A DNA stretch of 15,543 nucleotides from Pseudomonadota bacterium. Lineage in GTDB: Bacteria > Desulfobacterota > Desulfobacteria > Desulfobacterales > Desulfobacteraceae. The notes beneath the pieces are model-generated. The model saw nothing but the letters and a program-made list of their open reading frames with translations, had not been told where the DNA came from and made no database searches. The stretch's first letter is position 1. Each line of letters opens with the position of its first letter. A program made the translations under genes and the position numbers. The stretch is from contig JAHJDU010000621.1 in assembly GCA_018812385.1 (NCBI GenBank), forward strand, positions 1 through 15,543, read 5' to 3'. Shown here piece after piece: positions 1 to 7,208 of this stretch.

Positions 1-1
1 C

Positions 2-322
2 AGGGCCAGGGGGTGCAGTAATTTCAGGATCATTTACGGGCACATCATGCCCAATATCCTTCCCCTTTTATTGCTCTACACCGCGTTCAACATTGCCTGG
101 TCAATCCTGGCCGAGGCCGGAGCCAGTTTCTTAGGGTTTTCCGATCCCAACAACATCACTTGGGGTGGTATGCTTTATAATTTATGGATTTCAGGAAAAA
201 TCAGAACTGCCTGGTGGTGGTTTGCAACCCCGTCTATCTGCATCATTCTCCTGGTAAGCGCTTTGGTATTTATCTCCCGGGCCTACGAAGAAGTGGCTAA
301 CCCGCGCCTGAAACAGAGATAA
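2..322 (+). CDS. Dipeptide/oligopeptide ABC transporter permease, DppC/OppC type (5' end outside window)
   Basis: This is the C-terminal part, about 106 residues, of an inner-membrane permease that imports peptides or similar solutes. The frame is open from base 2, and the ATG at 47 is internal rather than a start. The text around RIIYGHIMPN is the end of the EAA loop, the cytoplasmic segment that docks on the ATPases. It is followed by a hydrophobic segment, the family motif AGASFLGFSDPNNITWGGML, and a last transmembrane helix before VANPRLKQR. DppC/OppC permeases are usually about 280-300 residues, so roughly two thirds lies upstream. The stop is 10 bases before the next start, so it is co-transcribed with the two ATPase genes that follow. 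The missing part probably lies with a DppB-type permease and a binding protein outside the window (inference). Confidence 0.9.
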   Translation, partial: RARGCSNFRIIYGHIMPNILPLLLLYTAFNIAWSILAEAGASFLGFSDPNNITWGGMLYNLWISGKIRTAWWWFATPSICIILLVSALVFISRAYEEVANPRLKQR

Positions 323-332
323 GGAAGATATC

Positions 333-1355
333 ATGAATAATATACTGGACGTAAAAAATCTAAAGACCCATTATTCTTCCGAAGAAGGGATTGTGAAGGC
401 CGTAGACGGGGTCTCGTTTTCCATAGGTGAAAACCAGGTGTTTGGCCTGGCCGGAGAATCAGGATGTGGTAAATCCACCCTCATCAGGACCATTATGCGC
501 CTGGTCCCCAAAAGCGCTAAAGTAACTGCCGACAAGCTGCAATTCAAGGAGTATGACCTTCTAACCGTTTCCGATCAATCTTTCAGGGAAAAAATTCTGT
601 GGCAGGGAATTTCTCTAGTACCCCAAAGTGCCATGAATGCGCTCAATCCGGTTTACCGGGTGGGGGATCAGTGCATAGAAGCCATTCTCGCCCACACGGA
701 CTTTAGCAAAGCAGAGGCGACAAAAACAGTGGTGCAGATGTTTGATGCAGTTGGACTCCAGGCGGACCTGATGAAGGCGTATCCCCATGAGTTCAGCGGC
801 GGCATGCGTCAACGCGCCATGCTCGCCATGTCGCTGGTTCTAAGCCCGGAGCTGGTAGTGATGGATGAACCCACTACAGGTCTTGATGTCCTTGTTCAGG
901 AGCGGATCTTAAGAAATCTCAAAGAGATCAGGGAAAAGACAAAAACATCGGCAGCCATCCTTCTTATCACCCATGACATCTCTGTAATTGCAGAAATGAG
1001 TGATCGCATCGGAATTATGTATGCGGGAAAACTCATGGAAACGGCAGATGCAATGGAGCTTTTTAACGAACCCTATCACCCATATACCCTTGGTCTTAAG
1101 AATGCCTTTCCCAACATCAAGGCATTGGATCGGGAGTTGATTTCCATTCCCGGCTCACCCCCGAACCTGACCCGAACGATTCCAGGATGCCTTTTTTATG
1201 ACCGGTGTCCTTTTTCAATAGACATATGCAGGTATGAAAGACCCGAAAAAATAGAAGTCCGACCCAATCATTTTGTCCAATGCCACCGGACAGAGCATGT
1301 GAAGGAATTTCGTAAACTTGCAGGAGAAAAGAAAACATGGCAATTCTCGAAGTAA
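333..1355 (+). CDS. Peptide ABC transporter ATP-binding protein, DppD/OppD type (first transporter)
   Basis: This cytoplasmic ATPase powers a peptide-type importer, probably paired with the next gene. In its 340 residues the Walker A motif GESGCGKST is at 41-49, the Q-loop near SLVPQS (94-99), the signature FSGGMRQR at 154-161, Walker B VVMDEP at 175-180 and the switch histidine at 214. The C-terminal OppD/DppF extension starts near 245 and carries cysteines 286, 292, 299 and 317, in the spacing x5, x6, x17. In characterised DppD proteins cysteines in this extension can hold a [4Fe-4S] cluster (knowledge). The ATG at 333 has an upstream GGAAG. The 3' end overlaps the next gene by 19 bases, indicating translational coupling. 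The imported substrate is not shown by the sequence; the downstream genes suggest a peptide, opine or modified amino acid. Confidence 0.93.
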   Translation: MNNILDVKNLKTHYSSEEGIVKAVDGVSFSIGENQVFGLAGESGCGKSTLIRTIMRLVPKSAKVTADKLQFKEYDLLTVSDQSFREKILWQGISLVPQSAMNALNPVYRVGDQCIEAILAHTDFSKAEATKTVVQMFDAVGLQADLMKAYPHEFSGGMRQRAMLAMSLVLSPELVVMDEPTTGLDVLVQERILRNLKEIREKTKTSAAILLITHDISVIAEMSDRIGIMYAGKLMETADAMELFNEPYHPYTLGLKNAFPNIKALDRELISIPGSPPNLTRTIPGCLFYDRCPFSIDICRYERPEKIEVRPNHFVQCHRTEHVKEFRKLAGEKKTWQFSK

Positions 1356-2320
1356 ATAATCTCAAGCAGCATTTTTACATAAATCCCCCCCTGCTTTCCC
1401 GGGTGATAGGCAAAAAAAAGCCTGGGATCATCAAGGCGGTTGACGACATTTCCTTTACATTGTCCCAAGGTGAGATACTTGGCTTGGCTGGAGAGTCGGG
1501 CTGCGGCAAATCCACGGCCTGTCTTGCCATTGCAAAACTCAGGGAGCCAACTGCCGGCACCATTCACTACAAGGGAAAGGATATTGCCGGCATGACCCGA
1601 AAGGAAATTCAAGATTATCGCAAGGATGTCCAGATTATCTTCCAAGACCCTTATGAATCCCTGAATCCCCGTTTCAGGGTTTTTGACCTGGTGGCGGAAC
1701 CTTTGCGAGCACTCAAGGTGTGTGACTCAAAAGAAGAACTGACCCAAAGGGTGATAGCCACCATTGCCATGGCCGGGCTGAATCCAAAACACTACATTAA
1801 AAAGTATCCCCACCAGATGAGCGGCGGGGAACTACAGCGGGTGGGAATTGCACAGGCCCTTGTGCTTGAGCCGAAGCTGGTCATAGCAGATGAACCGCTT
1901 TCCATGTTGGATGTCTCTATCCGTGCCGGAATACTGGATCTGATCCGGGATCTTTCCCGTAGTATGAATTTTTCCTGTATATATGTGTCCCATGATCTTT
2001 CCATCCTCGCCAACATCACTGAACGTCTTATGATCATGTACCTGGGAAAGGTTGTTGAGATAGGCGGCACCCGAGAGGTAATCACCCGTCCCTTGCATCC
2101 CTATGCCAAGGCCCTTATTGCTGCAGTCCCCATACCGGATCCGGCATATAAAAGACCCATCCCGGATATTCGGGGGGAAGTTTCCCGGCCCATTGATCCG
2201 CCTCCGGGATGCCGATTTCAGACCCGGTGCCTGAAAGTAACGGATATTTGCAAGACCCAGGAGCCTTCCATGACGGAGTTAGAGCCGGGACACTCTGTGG
2301 CGTGCCATATTTATAAATGA
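1337..2320 (+). CDS. Peptide ABC transporter ATP-binding protein, DppF/OppF type (first transporter)
   Basis: This is the second ATPase of the first transporter. Of 327 residues, Walker A GESGCGKST is at 52-60, the Q-loop at about 101-106 (IFQDPY), the signature MSGGELQR at 161-168, Walker B VIADEP at 182-187 and the H-loop histidine at 219. After Walker B it reads LSMLDVSIRAGILDL instead of the usual TSALDVSVQAQILNL seen in its relative at 12623, so the two DppF copies are not recent duplicates. The C-terminal cysteines 292, 298, 305 and 323 have the same x5, x6, x17 spacing as the other three ATPases here. The start ATG lies inside the end of the preceding gene, with GGAGAAAA upstream. An AT-rich gap of 96 bases follows. 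Confidence 0.93.
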   Translation: MAILEVNNLKQHFYINPPLLSRVIGKKKPGIIKAVDDISFTLSQGEILGLAGESGCGKSTACLAIAKLREPTAGTIHYKGKDIAGMTRKEIQDYRKDVQIIFQDPYESLNPRFRVFDLVAEPLRALKVCDSKEELTQRVIATIAMAGLNPKHYIKKYPHQMSGGELQRVGIAQALVLEPKLVIADEPLSMLDVSIRAGILDLIRDLSRSMNFSCIYVSHDLSILANITERLMIMYLGKVVEIGGTREVITRPLHPYAKALIAAVPIPDPAYKRPIPDIRGEVSRPIDPPPGCRFQTRCLKVTDICKTQEPSMTELEPGHSVACHIYK

Positions 2321-2323
2321 TTC

Positions 2324-2337
2324 GGAAAATAATTTGC
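2324..2337 (+). promoter_or_regulatory. Weak sigma-54-like -24/-12 element
   Basis: Directly after the ATPase stop codon, a GG at 2324-2325 and a GC at 2336-2337 are exactly 10 bases apart, with a good -12 half (TTTGCA). The -24 half is poor (CGGAAA rather than TGGCAC). It lies about 80 bases ahead of the enolase-superfamily gene, so it could give that gene its own start. The flanks are very AT-rich, where chance matches are common, and no activator site was recognised. Confidence 0.15.
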
Positions 2338-2416
2338 AAAAAAATAATAAATCGCCTGCTCTGCATATTTCAATAAAAAAAAATTTGCTGATAATCACAA
2401 ATAAAGGACAAAGTAT

Positions 2417-3544
2417 ATGAAAATTAATTGTGTTGAGTTGTTTCACATTTCCATTCCATTTGTCGTGCCCTACAAGCTTTCAAAAAAATACGGCACATTG
2501 ACCCATGCCCATGCAGTTATGTTCAAGGTCCACACTGATTCAGGCATTGTGGGGTTGGGTGAAGCTGATCCCATGAACCCCTTTACCGAAGAGACGCCAG
2601 CATCGGTAATGATGATTGCCCGGGATCACATCGTACCTCTCCTTCTTGGGAAAGATCCTGAAAATATTGCCAGAATTGAGGTGGAACTGGATCAAAAGGT
2701 CAAAGGAAACTTGACCGCACGAGGCGCGGTCAATATGGCGCTTTTTGATATCAAAGGCAAGGCGTGCAATATTCCTGTCCATTCCCTTCTGGGAGGCCTA
2801 TACCATGCACAATTACCTCTTCTGAGCGGTATTGGCAGCGGCACACCCAAAGAGGACCAGACTGCTATAGAAGAATTGATGAAATCTGGCCACCAGACAG
2901 TGATGATCAAGATGGGAACACTTCCCATTAAAATGGAGATTGAACGGATGATTTCAGCCAGGAAATGCTTTGGTAGTGAAATCTTCTTTATAGTGGATGC
3001 AAACCAGGCCTGGACTGTATTTGAAACCCTGGAGTTTATCGAGGGCTGCCGGGGGTATATGCCGGACTTGATTGAACAGCCTGTGGCCTGCCGTGATATT
3101 CATGGTCTCAAACGAATTCGGGAACGTTCACCTGTCCCGATATCTGCCGATGAGAGTATGATGACGACCAATGATGCTGAAATCCTTATCCGGGAACGTG
3201 CAGTTGATGTCTTGAGCATCAAGGTCTCCAAGAACGGCGGTATCAGTAAGGCAAAATTGATCGCCGGGTCTGCCGGGCTTTTCGGCCACCAATGCCTAAT
3301 GAACAGCATGCTCGAGTTCGGGATCACCCAGGCTGCATCCCTGCACATCGGGTGCACCCTGAATAACCTGTTACCGGTCGGTCATGCATACGGTTCCGTG
3401 CTTAGAATGTCTGACGATATTACTGACTTCAGAAAAAATATTTCCCATGGCAAGGTGATTGTTCCCATGGAGAGTGGCCTTGGGGTTAACCTGGATGATC
3501 AGAAACTTAAAAAATATACCAAAGATTATTTAAAGATTCAATAA
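2417..3544 (+). CDS. Enolase-superfamily enzyme, muconate lactonizing/mandelate racemase-like (racemase, epimerase or cycloisomerase)
   Basis: This is a 375-residue cytoplasmic Mg2+-dependent enzyme of the family that abstracts the alpha-proton of a carboxylate. The N-terminal capping domain covers about 1-125 and the barrel follows. Predicted metal ligands are Asp194 (VDANQAW), Glu220 (IEQP) and Asp245 (ADES). Predicted acid/base lysines are Lys165 and Lys269 (SIKVSKNGG), as in the MLE subgroup. The usual KxK pair on the second barrel strand is altered: the sequence is VMIKMG, with Met163 in the first lysine position. The C-terminal region reads HAYGSVLRMSDDI and lacks the Asp-x-Asp of classical dipeptide epimerases. 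AAAGGAC sits before the ATG. Position between a transporter and an amino-acid-type dehydrogenase suggests inversion or isomerisation of the imported compound. Candidates include an amino-acid or betaine epimerase, an N-acylamino-acid racemase-like enzyme or a dehydratase; none can be chosen. Confidence 0.85.
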   Translation: MKINCVELFHISIPFVVPYKLSKKYGTLTHAHAVMFKVHTDSGIVGLGEADPMNPFTEETPASVMMIARDHIVPLLLGKDPENIARIEVELDQKVKGNLTARGAVNMALFDIKGKACNIPVHSLLGGLYHAQLPLLSGIGSGTPKEDQTAIEELMKSGHQTVMIKMGTLPIKMEIERMISARKCFGSEIFFIVDANQAWTVFETLEFIEGCRGYMPDLIEQPVACRDIHGLKRIRERSPVPISADESMMTTNDAEILIRERAVDVLSIKVSKNGGISKAKLIAGSAGLFGHQCLMNSMLEFGITQAASLHIGCTLNNLLPVGHAYGSVLRMSDDITDFRKNISHGKVIVPMESGLGVNLDDQKLKKYTKDYLKIQ

Positions 3545-3625
3545 TCATGAATTCGGGTTATTGGGATTTTCTTGACGGGAAAGTGTGGTGGAATCGGTAT
3601 ACATTTAATTTAAATTTGAAAGGAT

Positions 3626-3640
3626 AGCGGTGTAACCGCT
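3626..3640 (+). repeat. Small inverted repeat just upstream of the flavoprotein gene
   Basis: AGCGG and CCGCT form a perfect 5-bp stem around a 5-base loop, 12 bases before the chosen start at 3653. A Shine-Dalgarno-like AAAGGAT lies just 5' of it. The element could be a leader hairpin or an operator, or it may be chance. The remaining part of the 3545-3652 gap is AT-rich, with a 10-bp palindrome AATTTAAATT at 3607-3616 and a TTGACG at 3572 that has no well-spaced -10 partner. Confidence 0.3.
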
Positions 3641-3652
3641 TATGAGTTGATA

Positions 3653-4747
3653 ATGATGAAAAATGTAGAAGTCTTGGTCATCGGTGCTGGGGTTAGGGGA
3701 TTGTCAATCGCTTACAGCCTGGCAAAGGCTGGAGTGGATGTCATGGTTATTGAAAAGCGGTTTGTTGCAGCCGGTGCAAGCGGTCTCAACATGGGCCTTG
3801 TTAATATTTCCGGTAAAGCACCTGAGCACTATACTCTTTTAAGCCTAATGAGCGCCAATATGTATCCGAATTTTATAGAGGAACTGGGTGCTGATATTGA
3901 ATACGAAAGGAACGGTTCTTTTCCTGGAATTGCAAAAAACCCGGAAGACTGGGAAAGACTTAACCAGGTAGTTACGGAACGTAATCAAGTAGCGGATATT
4001 AACATGCGCATGATGGATATTAATGAAATGCGCGAGTTGGAACCTGACTTTTCTCCTCAATTGCTTGGTGGGGCATATTGCCCGGTTGATGGCGGAGTTA
4101 ATGCTTTGAAACTCACACGAGCCCTTGCCCGGGCTGGGCTTGAAAAAGGTGTCAGTATTAAATCTAAGTGTGAAGTTCTTGATATCCGTGTTTCTTCAAA
4201 CCGGATTGAATCTGTGGTCACAAGCCTTGGAAATATTGGAACCCATGTAGTCGTTAATGCAGCAGGCATCCATGTGCCAGCGATTGCTAAAATGATTGGG
4301 GTAGAAGTGCCGATTTTTCCGGAACGGGGTCAACTGATCATTACCGAAGCACTTCCAAAATTTTTATCCAGGGCAGTAGAATCCTATAAACAATTTGCTG
4401 ACGGACAAGTGCTCATAGGGTATGCCAACGAAAGAGTGGGTGAAAACACCTGGGTCACAACAGAGATGATTTCCAGGTTTGCTAAAGAAGTGATCCAAGT
4501 CTTTCCTATCCTGAAACAGGCCAAGGCCATAAGGTGTGCTGCTGCATTACGGCCCATGACTCCGGATAGGCTCCCAATCTTTGAGAAGGTAGCAGATATA
4601 AGTGATTTTTACATCGCAGTAGGTCATAGCGGTATTACATTAGCACCACTTACCGGGAAAGTTTTTTCTGATTTGATTATCACAGGCCAAACCGATATTC
4701 CCATTACAGAATTTGGGATGGAACGATTCCATGGCAATCAAATATAA
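3653..4747 (+). CDS. FAD-dependent amine/amino-acid oxidoreductase, DAO fold (beta-type subunit of trimeric dehydrogenase)
   Basis: This is probably the catalytic FAD subunit that oxidises the C-N bond of an amino or imino acid, working with the next two gene products. About 364 residues. The N-terminal Rossmann motif GAGVRG is at 11-16, and the glutamate ending the second strand (VMVIEK) binds the FAD ribose. GASGLNMGLVN follows, where DAO proteins contact the flavin. The C-terminal GHSGITLAPLTGK is the classic second FAD-contact motif. Relatives are the HcnC, OoxB and D-hydroxyproline dehydrogenase beta subunits, and glycine and sarcosine oxidases; most are about 370-420 residues. Three in-frame starts exist: TTG 3647, ATG 3653 and ATG 3656. 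The ribosome site is weak (GAG at 3644), and the first ATG is chosen. A 132-base gap separates it from its ferredoxin partner. Confidence 0.87.
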   Translation: MMKNVEVLVIGAGVRGLSIAYSLAKAGVDVMVIEKRFVAAGASGLNMGLVNISGKAPEHYTLLSLMSANMYPNFIEELGADIEYERNGSFPGIAKNPEDWERLNQVVTERNQVADINMRMMDINEMRELEPDFSPQLLGGAYCPVDGGVNALKLTRALARAGLEKGVSIKSKCEVLDIRVSSNRIESVVTSLGNIGTHVVVNAAGIHVPAIAKMIGVEVPIFPERGQLIITEALPKFLSRAVESYKQFADGQVLIGYANERVGENTWVTTEMISRFAKEVIQVFPILKQAKAIRCAAALRPMTPDRLPIFEKVADISDFYIAVGHSGITLAPLTGKVFSDLIITGQTDIPITEFGMERFHGNQI

Positions 4748-4760
4748 AGGAGCTAATAAG

Positions 4761-4814
4761 TTGAAATCCTTTTTGCGGGACAATCAGACGTCACTGCGTA
4801 ATGATTTAGGATAA
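4761..4814 (+). CDS. Possible 17-residue leader peptide ORF, unrecognised
   Basis: A TTG at 4761 has an excellent ribosome site, AAAGGAG at 4746-4752, with 8 bases between. It opens a frame of 17 codons that ends with TAA at 4812. The peptide begins LKSFLRDNQTS and matches no family I recognise. It fills the gap between the DAO-fold subunit and its ferredoxin partner. It could be a translated leader, a vestigial start site, or a chance arrangement. A run of seven T at 4847-4853 follows, but no good hairpin precedes it. Confidence 0.2.
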   Translation: MKSFLRDNQTSLRNDLG

Positions 4815-4885
4815 TGAATTAAAAACATTGGTACCGTTGGTTGGTCTTTTTTTAAAGAAACAGATAAGAAAAGGATATTTTGACA

Positions 4886-5197
4886 ATGGGGAATAGAAGA
4901 ATTGAAATAGGCATTGAGCGGGGACAAAGTTTAGAGATTCAGGTAGACGGTGAAAAGTTGGTAGCCTACCAAGGCGAGACCATTGCCGCAGCATTGATTG
5001 CATCCGGGCGGCGTACTTTCAGGTGGACACAAAAAAAAAATGAACCCCGGGGAATGTATTGTGGGATCGGCCTCTGTTTTGAATGCCGCATGGAGATAAA
5101 CGGCGTTCCCAATACAAGAGCATGCCAGACCTTGGTAACACCAGGATGCCAGGTTAAAACCAAGGACAGCCCAGATCAAACGGAGGATGAACTTTGA
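4886..5197 (+). CDS. Small plant-type [2Fe-2S] ferredoxin subunit (HcnA/gamma-type)
   Basis: This is an electron-transfer subunit of about 103 residues, expected to form a complex with the flavoproteins on either side. The [2Fe-2S] motif is CGIGLCFECRMEINGVPNTRAC (C-x4-C-x2-C-x12-C), and these four cysteines bind the cluster. The N-terminal half has the beta-grasp pattern with YQGETIAAALIASG, typical of the HcnA and sarcosine oxidase ferredoxin-like domains. Length agrees with HcnA-like proteins, about 100-105 residues. ATG 4886 is chosen, with AAGGA at 4871-4875; an in-frame TTG at 4880 is the alternative. The last four bases overlap the start of the next gene, TTGA, giving tight translational coupling. 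The protein is cytoplasmic and has no signal peptide. Confidence 0.88.
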   Translation: MGNRRIEIGIERGQSLEIQVDGEKLVAYQGETIAAALIASGRRTFRWTQKKNEPRGMYCGIGLCFECRMEINGVPNTRACQTLVTPGCQVKTKDSPDQTEDEL

Positions 5198-6600
5198 AAA
5201 AGGTAGAGTTGCTTATTATCGGAGCAGGGCCTGCCGGGATGTCAGCTGCCATTGAAGCCGTTCAAGCAGGGGTCAAAGTAACCATGCTTGACGAAAATTC
5301 CTTGGCTGGAGGTCAGATTTTTCGACAATTCCATGATGGCTTCCATGTTACAGACCCCAAAGCACTTGGGCACGATTACAAGCGGGGTCAGACGTTATTG
5401 TCGGAATTTGCAAGTGTTAGAAATAATGTGGAGTACCTGGATGCATGTCTTAGCTGGGGTATTTTTGAAAATAATGAAATTGCGATTTTGCGTGATGGAG
5501 ATTCTCAAAGTTTTTGTTTTCAAAAATTGATAATTTCAACGGGTGCCTACGATCGTCCTGTTCCTTTTCCAGGATGGACCTTACCAGGTGTTTTTACAGC
5601 AGGGGGTGCCCAGAGGTTGGTCAAGACCCAGCAGGTGCTTCCTGGTGAAAATATACTGCTGGTTGGTAGCGGGCCGTTGCAGTTAGCCCTGGCCAGTCAA
5701 ATTTTAAAAGTTGGAGGCAAGGTGGCTGGCATTGTTGAGGCTGGCCGGGTTGAAAATTGGGGAAAGCTGGCCCGGGCATCATGGGGACAGTGGTCGCTTT
5801 TAGCTGATGCCGCCCGTTATTTTTGGGAGATTGGAAAAGCAAGGATTCCCTTCTTGCGTAACCGTATTATTGTTGAAGCCAGGGGAAGCGGTCAGGTAGA
5901 AGAAGCTATAATAGCAGAGGTGGATAGAAACTGGCGCCCCAAACCAGGCACAGAACAAGTTTTTAAGGTAGATACTGTGGCTGTTGGATATGGATTTATT
6001 CCTTCAACTGAATTGACCCAGATGGCAGGGTGTCAGCATCATTATGATCCTTTACTGGGCGGATGGATAGTTGATCGCAGGGAAAATATGAACACCAGTT
6101 TACCTGATGTGTTTGCAGCAGGTGACTGCACGGGGGTGGCCGGCAGCCTTGTAGCCATTGATGAGGGTCGCATTGCCGGTCTGGCTGTAGCCCAGGCGCT
6201 TGGTTATTTGACAAAGACAGATGCACACCAAAGGATGCTTCCATATCACAAAAGGCTTGCCCGATCCAAAAGATTCCGGGAAGTGGTGGACACCATTTCA
6301 CTTCCGCGTTCAGGATTATACGAACTGCCCCGTAACGATACAATGATCTGTCGATGCCGAGAGATTCCCTTTGGGGAAATACAAGAAGTATTGCAGGAAG
6401 AAGCGGAGGACATGAACGAAATTAAACGTCGACTTGGTATCGGTATGGGACCATGCCAGGGGCGTATGTGCGGGTCTGCGATTCAGGCCATTGTTGCCCA
6501 AAAGAAAAAGATAGAGCCAGCGAACCTCGGATTTTTAAATCCAAGACCACCGTTGAAACCTGTTCATTTGTCTGCCCTTGCAGATCATACCCAGCTATAA
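5194..6600 (+). CDS. FAD/NAD-binding dehydrogenase subunit with C-terminal BFD-type [2Fe-2S] domain (HcnB/alpha-type)
   Basis: This is the large 468-residue subunit of the trimeric dehydrogenase. It has a two-dinucleotide-binding reductase fold: GAGPAG at 10-15 for FAD, then GSGPLQ at 158-163 at the start of the second nucleotide domain, and FAAGDCTGVAG near 308-318 closing the FAD site. At the C-terminus, C386-x-C388 and C421-x4-C426 form a bacterioferredoxin-associated-ferredoxin type [2Fe-2S] site. This layout is that of HcnB, OoxA-type opine oxidase and D-hydroxyproline dehydrogenase alpha subunits. The start is TTG, supported by GGAGG at 5182-5186 with 7 bases between, and it overlaps the previous stop. 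RidA follows 13 bases after the stop. The subunit probably passes electrons from the DAO-fold subunit to a quinone or dye-like acceptor (inference from the family). Confidence 0.9.
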   Translation: MKKVELLIIGAGPAGMSAAIEAVQAGVKVTMLDENSLAGGQIFRQFHDGFHVTDPKALGHDYKRGQTLLSEFASVRNNVEYLDACLSWGIFENNEIAILRDGDSQSFCFQKLIISTGAYDRPVPFPGWTLPGVFTAGGAQRLVKTQQVLPGENILLVGSGPLQLALASQILKVGGKVAGIVEAGRVENWGKLARASWGQWSLLADAARYFWEIGKARIPFLRNRIIVEARGSGQVEEAIIAEVDRNWRPKPGTEQVFKVDTVAVGYGFIPSTELTQMAGCQHHYDPLLGGWIVDRRENMNTSLPDVFAAGDCTGVAGSLVAIDEGRIAGLAVAQALGYLTKTDAHQRMLPYHKRLARSKRFREVVDTISLPRSGLYELPRNDTMICRCREIPFGEIQEVLQEEAEDMNEIKRRLGIGMGPCQGRMCGSAIQAIVAQKKKIEPANLGFLNPRPPLKPVHLSALADHTQL

Positions 6601-6613
6601 AGGAAAAGATGCC

Positions 6614-6964
6614 ATGAATGAAATTATTCGAGAACAAGTGACCGAACGTGCTAGTAGAATCGTTATTCACAATAATACAGTTTACCTGTGCGGACAGGTG
6701 GGGGAACCAGGCACTCCCATAAAAGATCAGGCAGAGGAAATGCTTTCCAGAGTGGATAAACATTTAAAAGATGCCGGCAGCAGCAGGAGACATATGCTTT
6801 CAGCAACAGTTTACCTGTCTGATATAAGATATTTTGCAGAATTTAATGAGGTGTGGGATGCATGGGTTGTCCCTGGGCATCCACCGGCTCGTGCATGTGT
6901 GGAAGCACGCATCGCCCTGCCGGGTATATTCTGCGAAGTTTCTGTGGTAGCTGCAAGGATATAG
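6614..6964 (+). CDS. RidA/YjgF/YER057c-family imine/enamine deaminase
   Basis: This small cytoplasmic enzyme has 116 residues. Family members hydrolyse reactive imines and enamines to keto acids and ammonia, usually as trimers. The signature HPPARACVEARIALPG contains Arg93, and Glu108 follows 15 residues later. This is the same spacing as the substrate-binding Arg105 and Glu120 of Escherichia coli-type RidA (knowledge), so an active deaminase is likely. The ATG at 6614 is preferred because AAAGGA at 6599-6604 lies nine bases ahead; an in-frame TTG at 6578 inside the preceding gene has no support. The gene sits 13 bases after the dehydrogenase subunit. An amine dehydrogenase makes an imine, so the pairing is functionally logical and argues that the trimer acts on an amino or imino acid. 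Confidence 0.88.
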   Translation: MNEIIREQVTERASRIVIHNNTVYLCGQVGEPGTPIKDQAEEMLSRVDKHLKDAGSSRRHMLSATVYLSDIRYFAEFNEVWDAWVVPGHPPARACVEARIALPGIFCEVSVVAARI

Positions 6965-7170
6965 CTTTTTGGACTATAACAGATATCAGGCACCTTGTGT
7001 GACAATAATTCATTTTTAGAGTCGTGAATTTATCTATCCAAAAAAGTGAATTTTTAAAATAAATGAGACTACTTTAAAACAATTGAGTTTATACTTGGTC
7101 AGGATGAATCAAAATTGTATGGCGTTTACTGGCATTCATAGTGCCCAGTCCGAATAAATTTTAGACAACT

Positions 7171-7187
7171 CCACATATGGTATGTGG
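7171..7187 (+). repeat. Perfect 7-bp inverted repeat, 3-base loop
   Basis: CCACATA and TATGTGG flank the loop TGG. The element lies 22 bases beyond the 3' end of the metallo-hydrolase relic and 207 bases after the RidA gene. No T-run follows on either strand, so it is not a standard terminator. It may be an operator-like site or a remnant of deleted DNA. Confidence 0.35.
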
Positions 7188-7208
7188 CGTATTTTCAGCT
7201 TTGAGATT

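Noticed and set aside
4841..4853. Run of seven T after a G/T-rich stretch as an intrinsic terminator
   Set aside because: The bases before it form no stem longer than three or four pairs, and termination here would separate subunits of one complex.
3653..6600. Calling the operon a hydrogen cyanide synthase (hcnABC)
   Set aside because: Subunit architecture fits, but opine oxidases and D-hydroxyproline dehydrogenases share it. Gene order differs, and the RidA and racemase-like neighbours favour amino-acid catabolism. No gene symbol was assigned.
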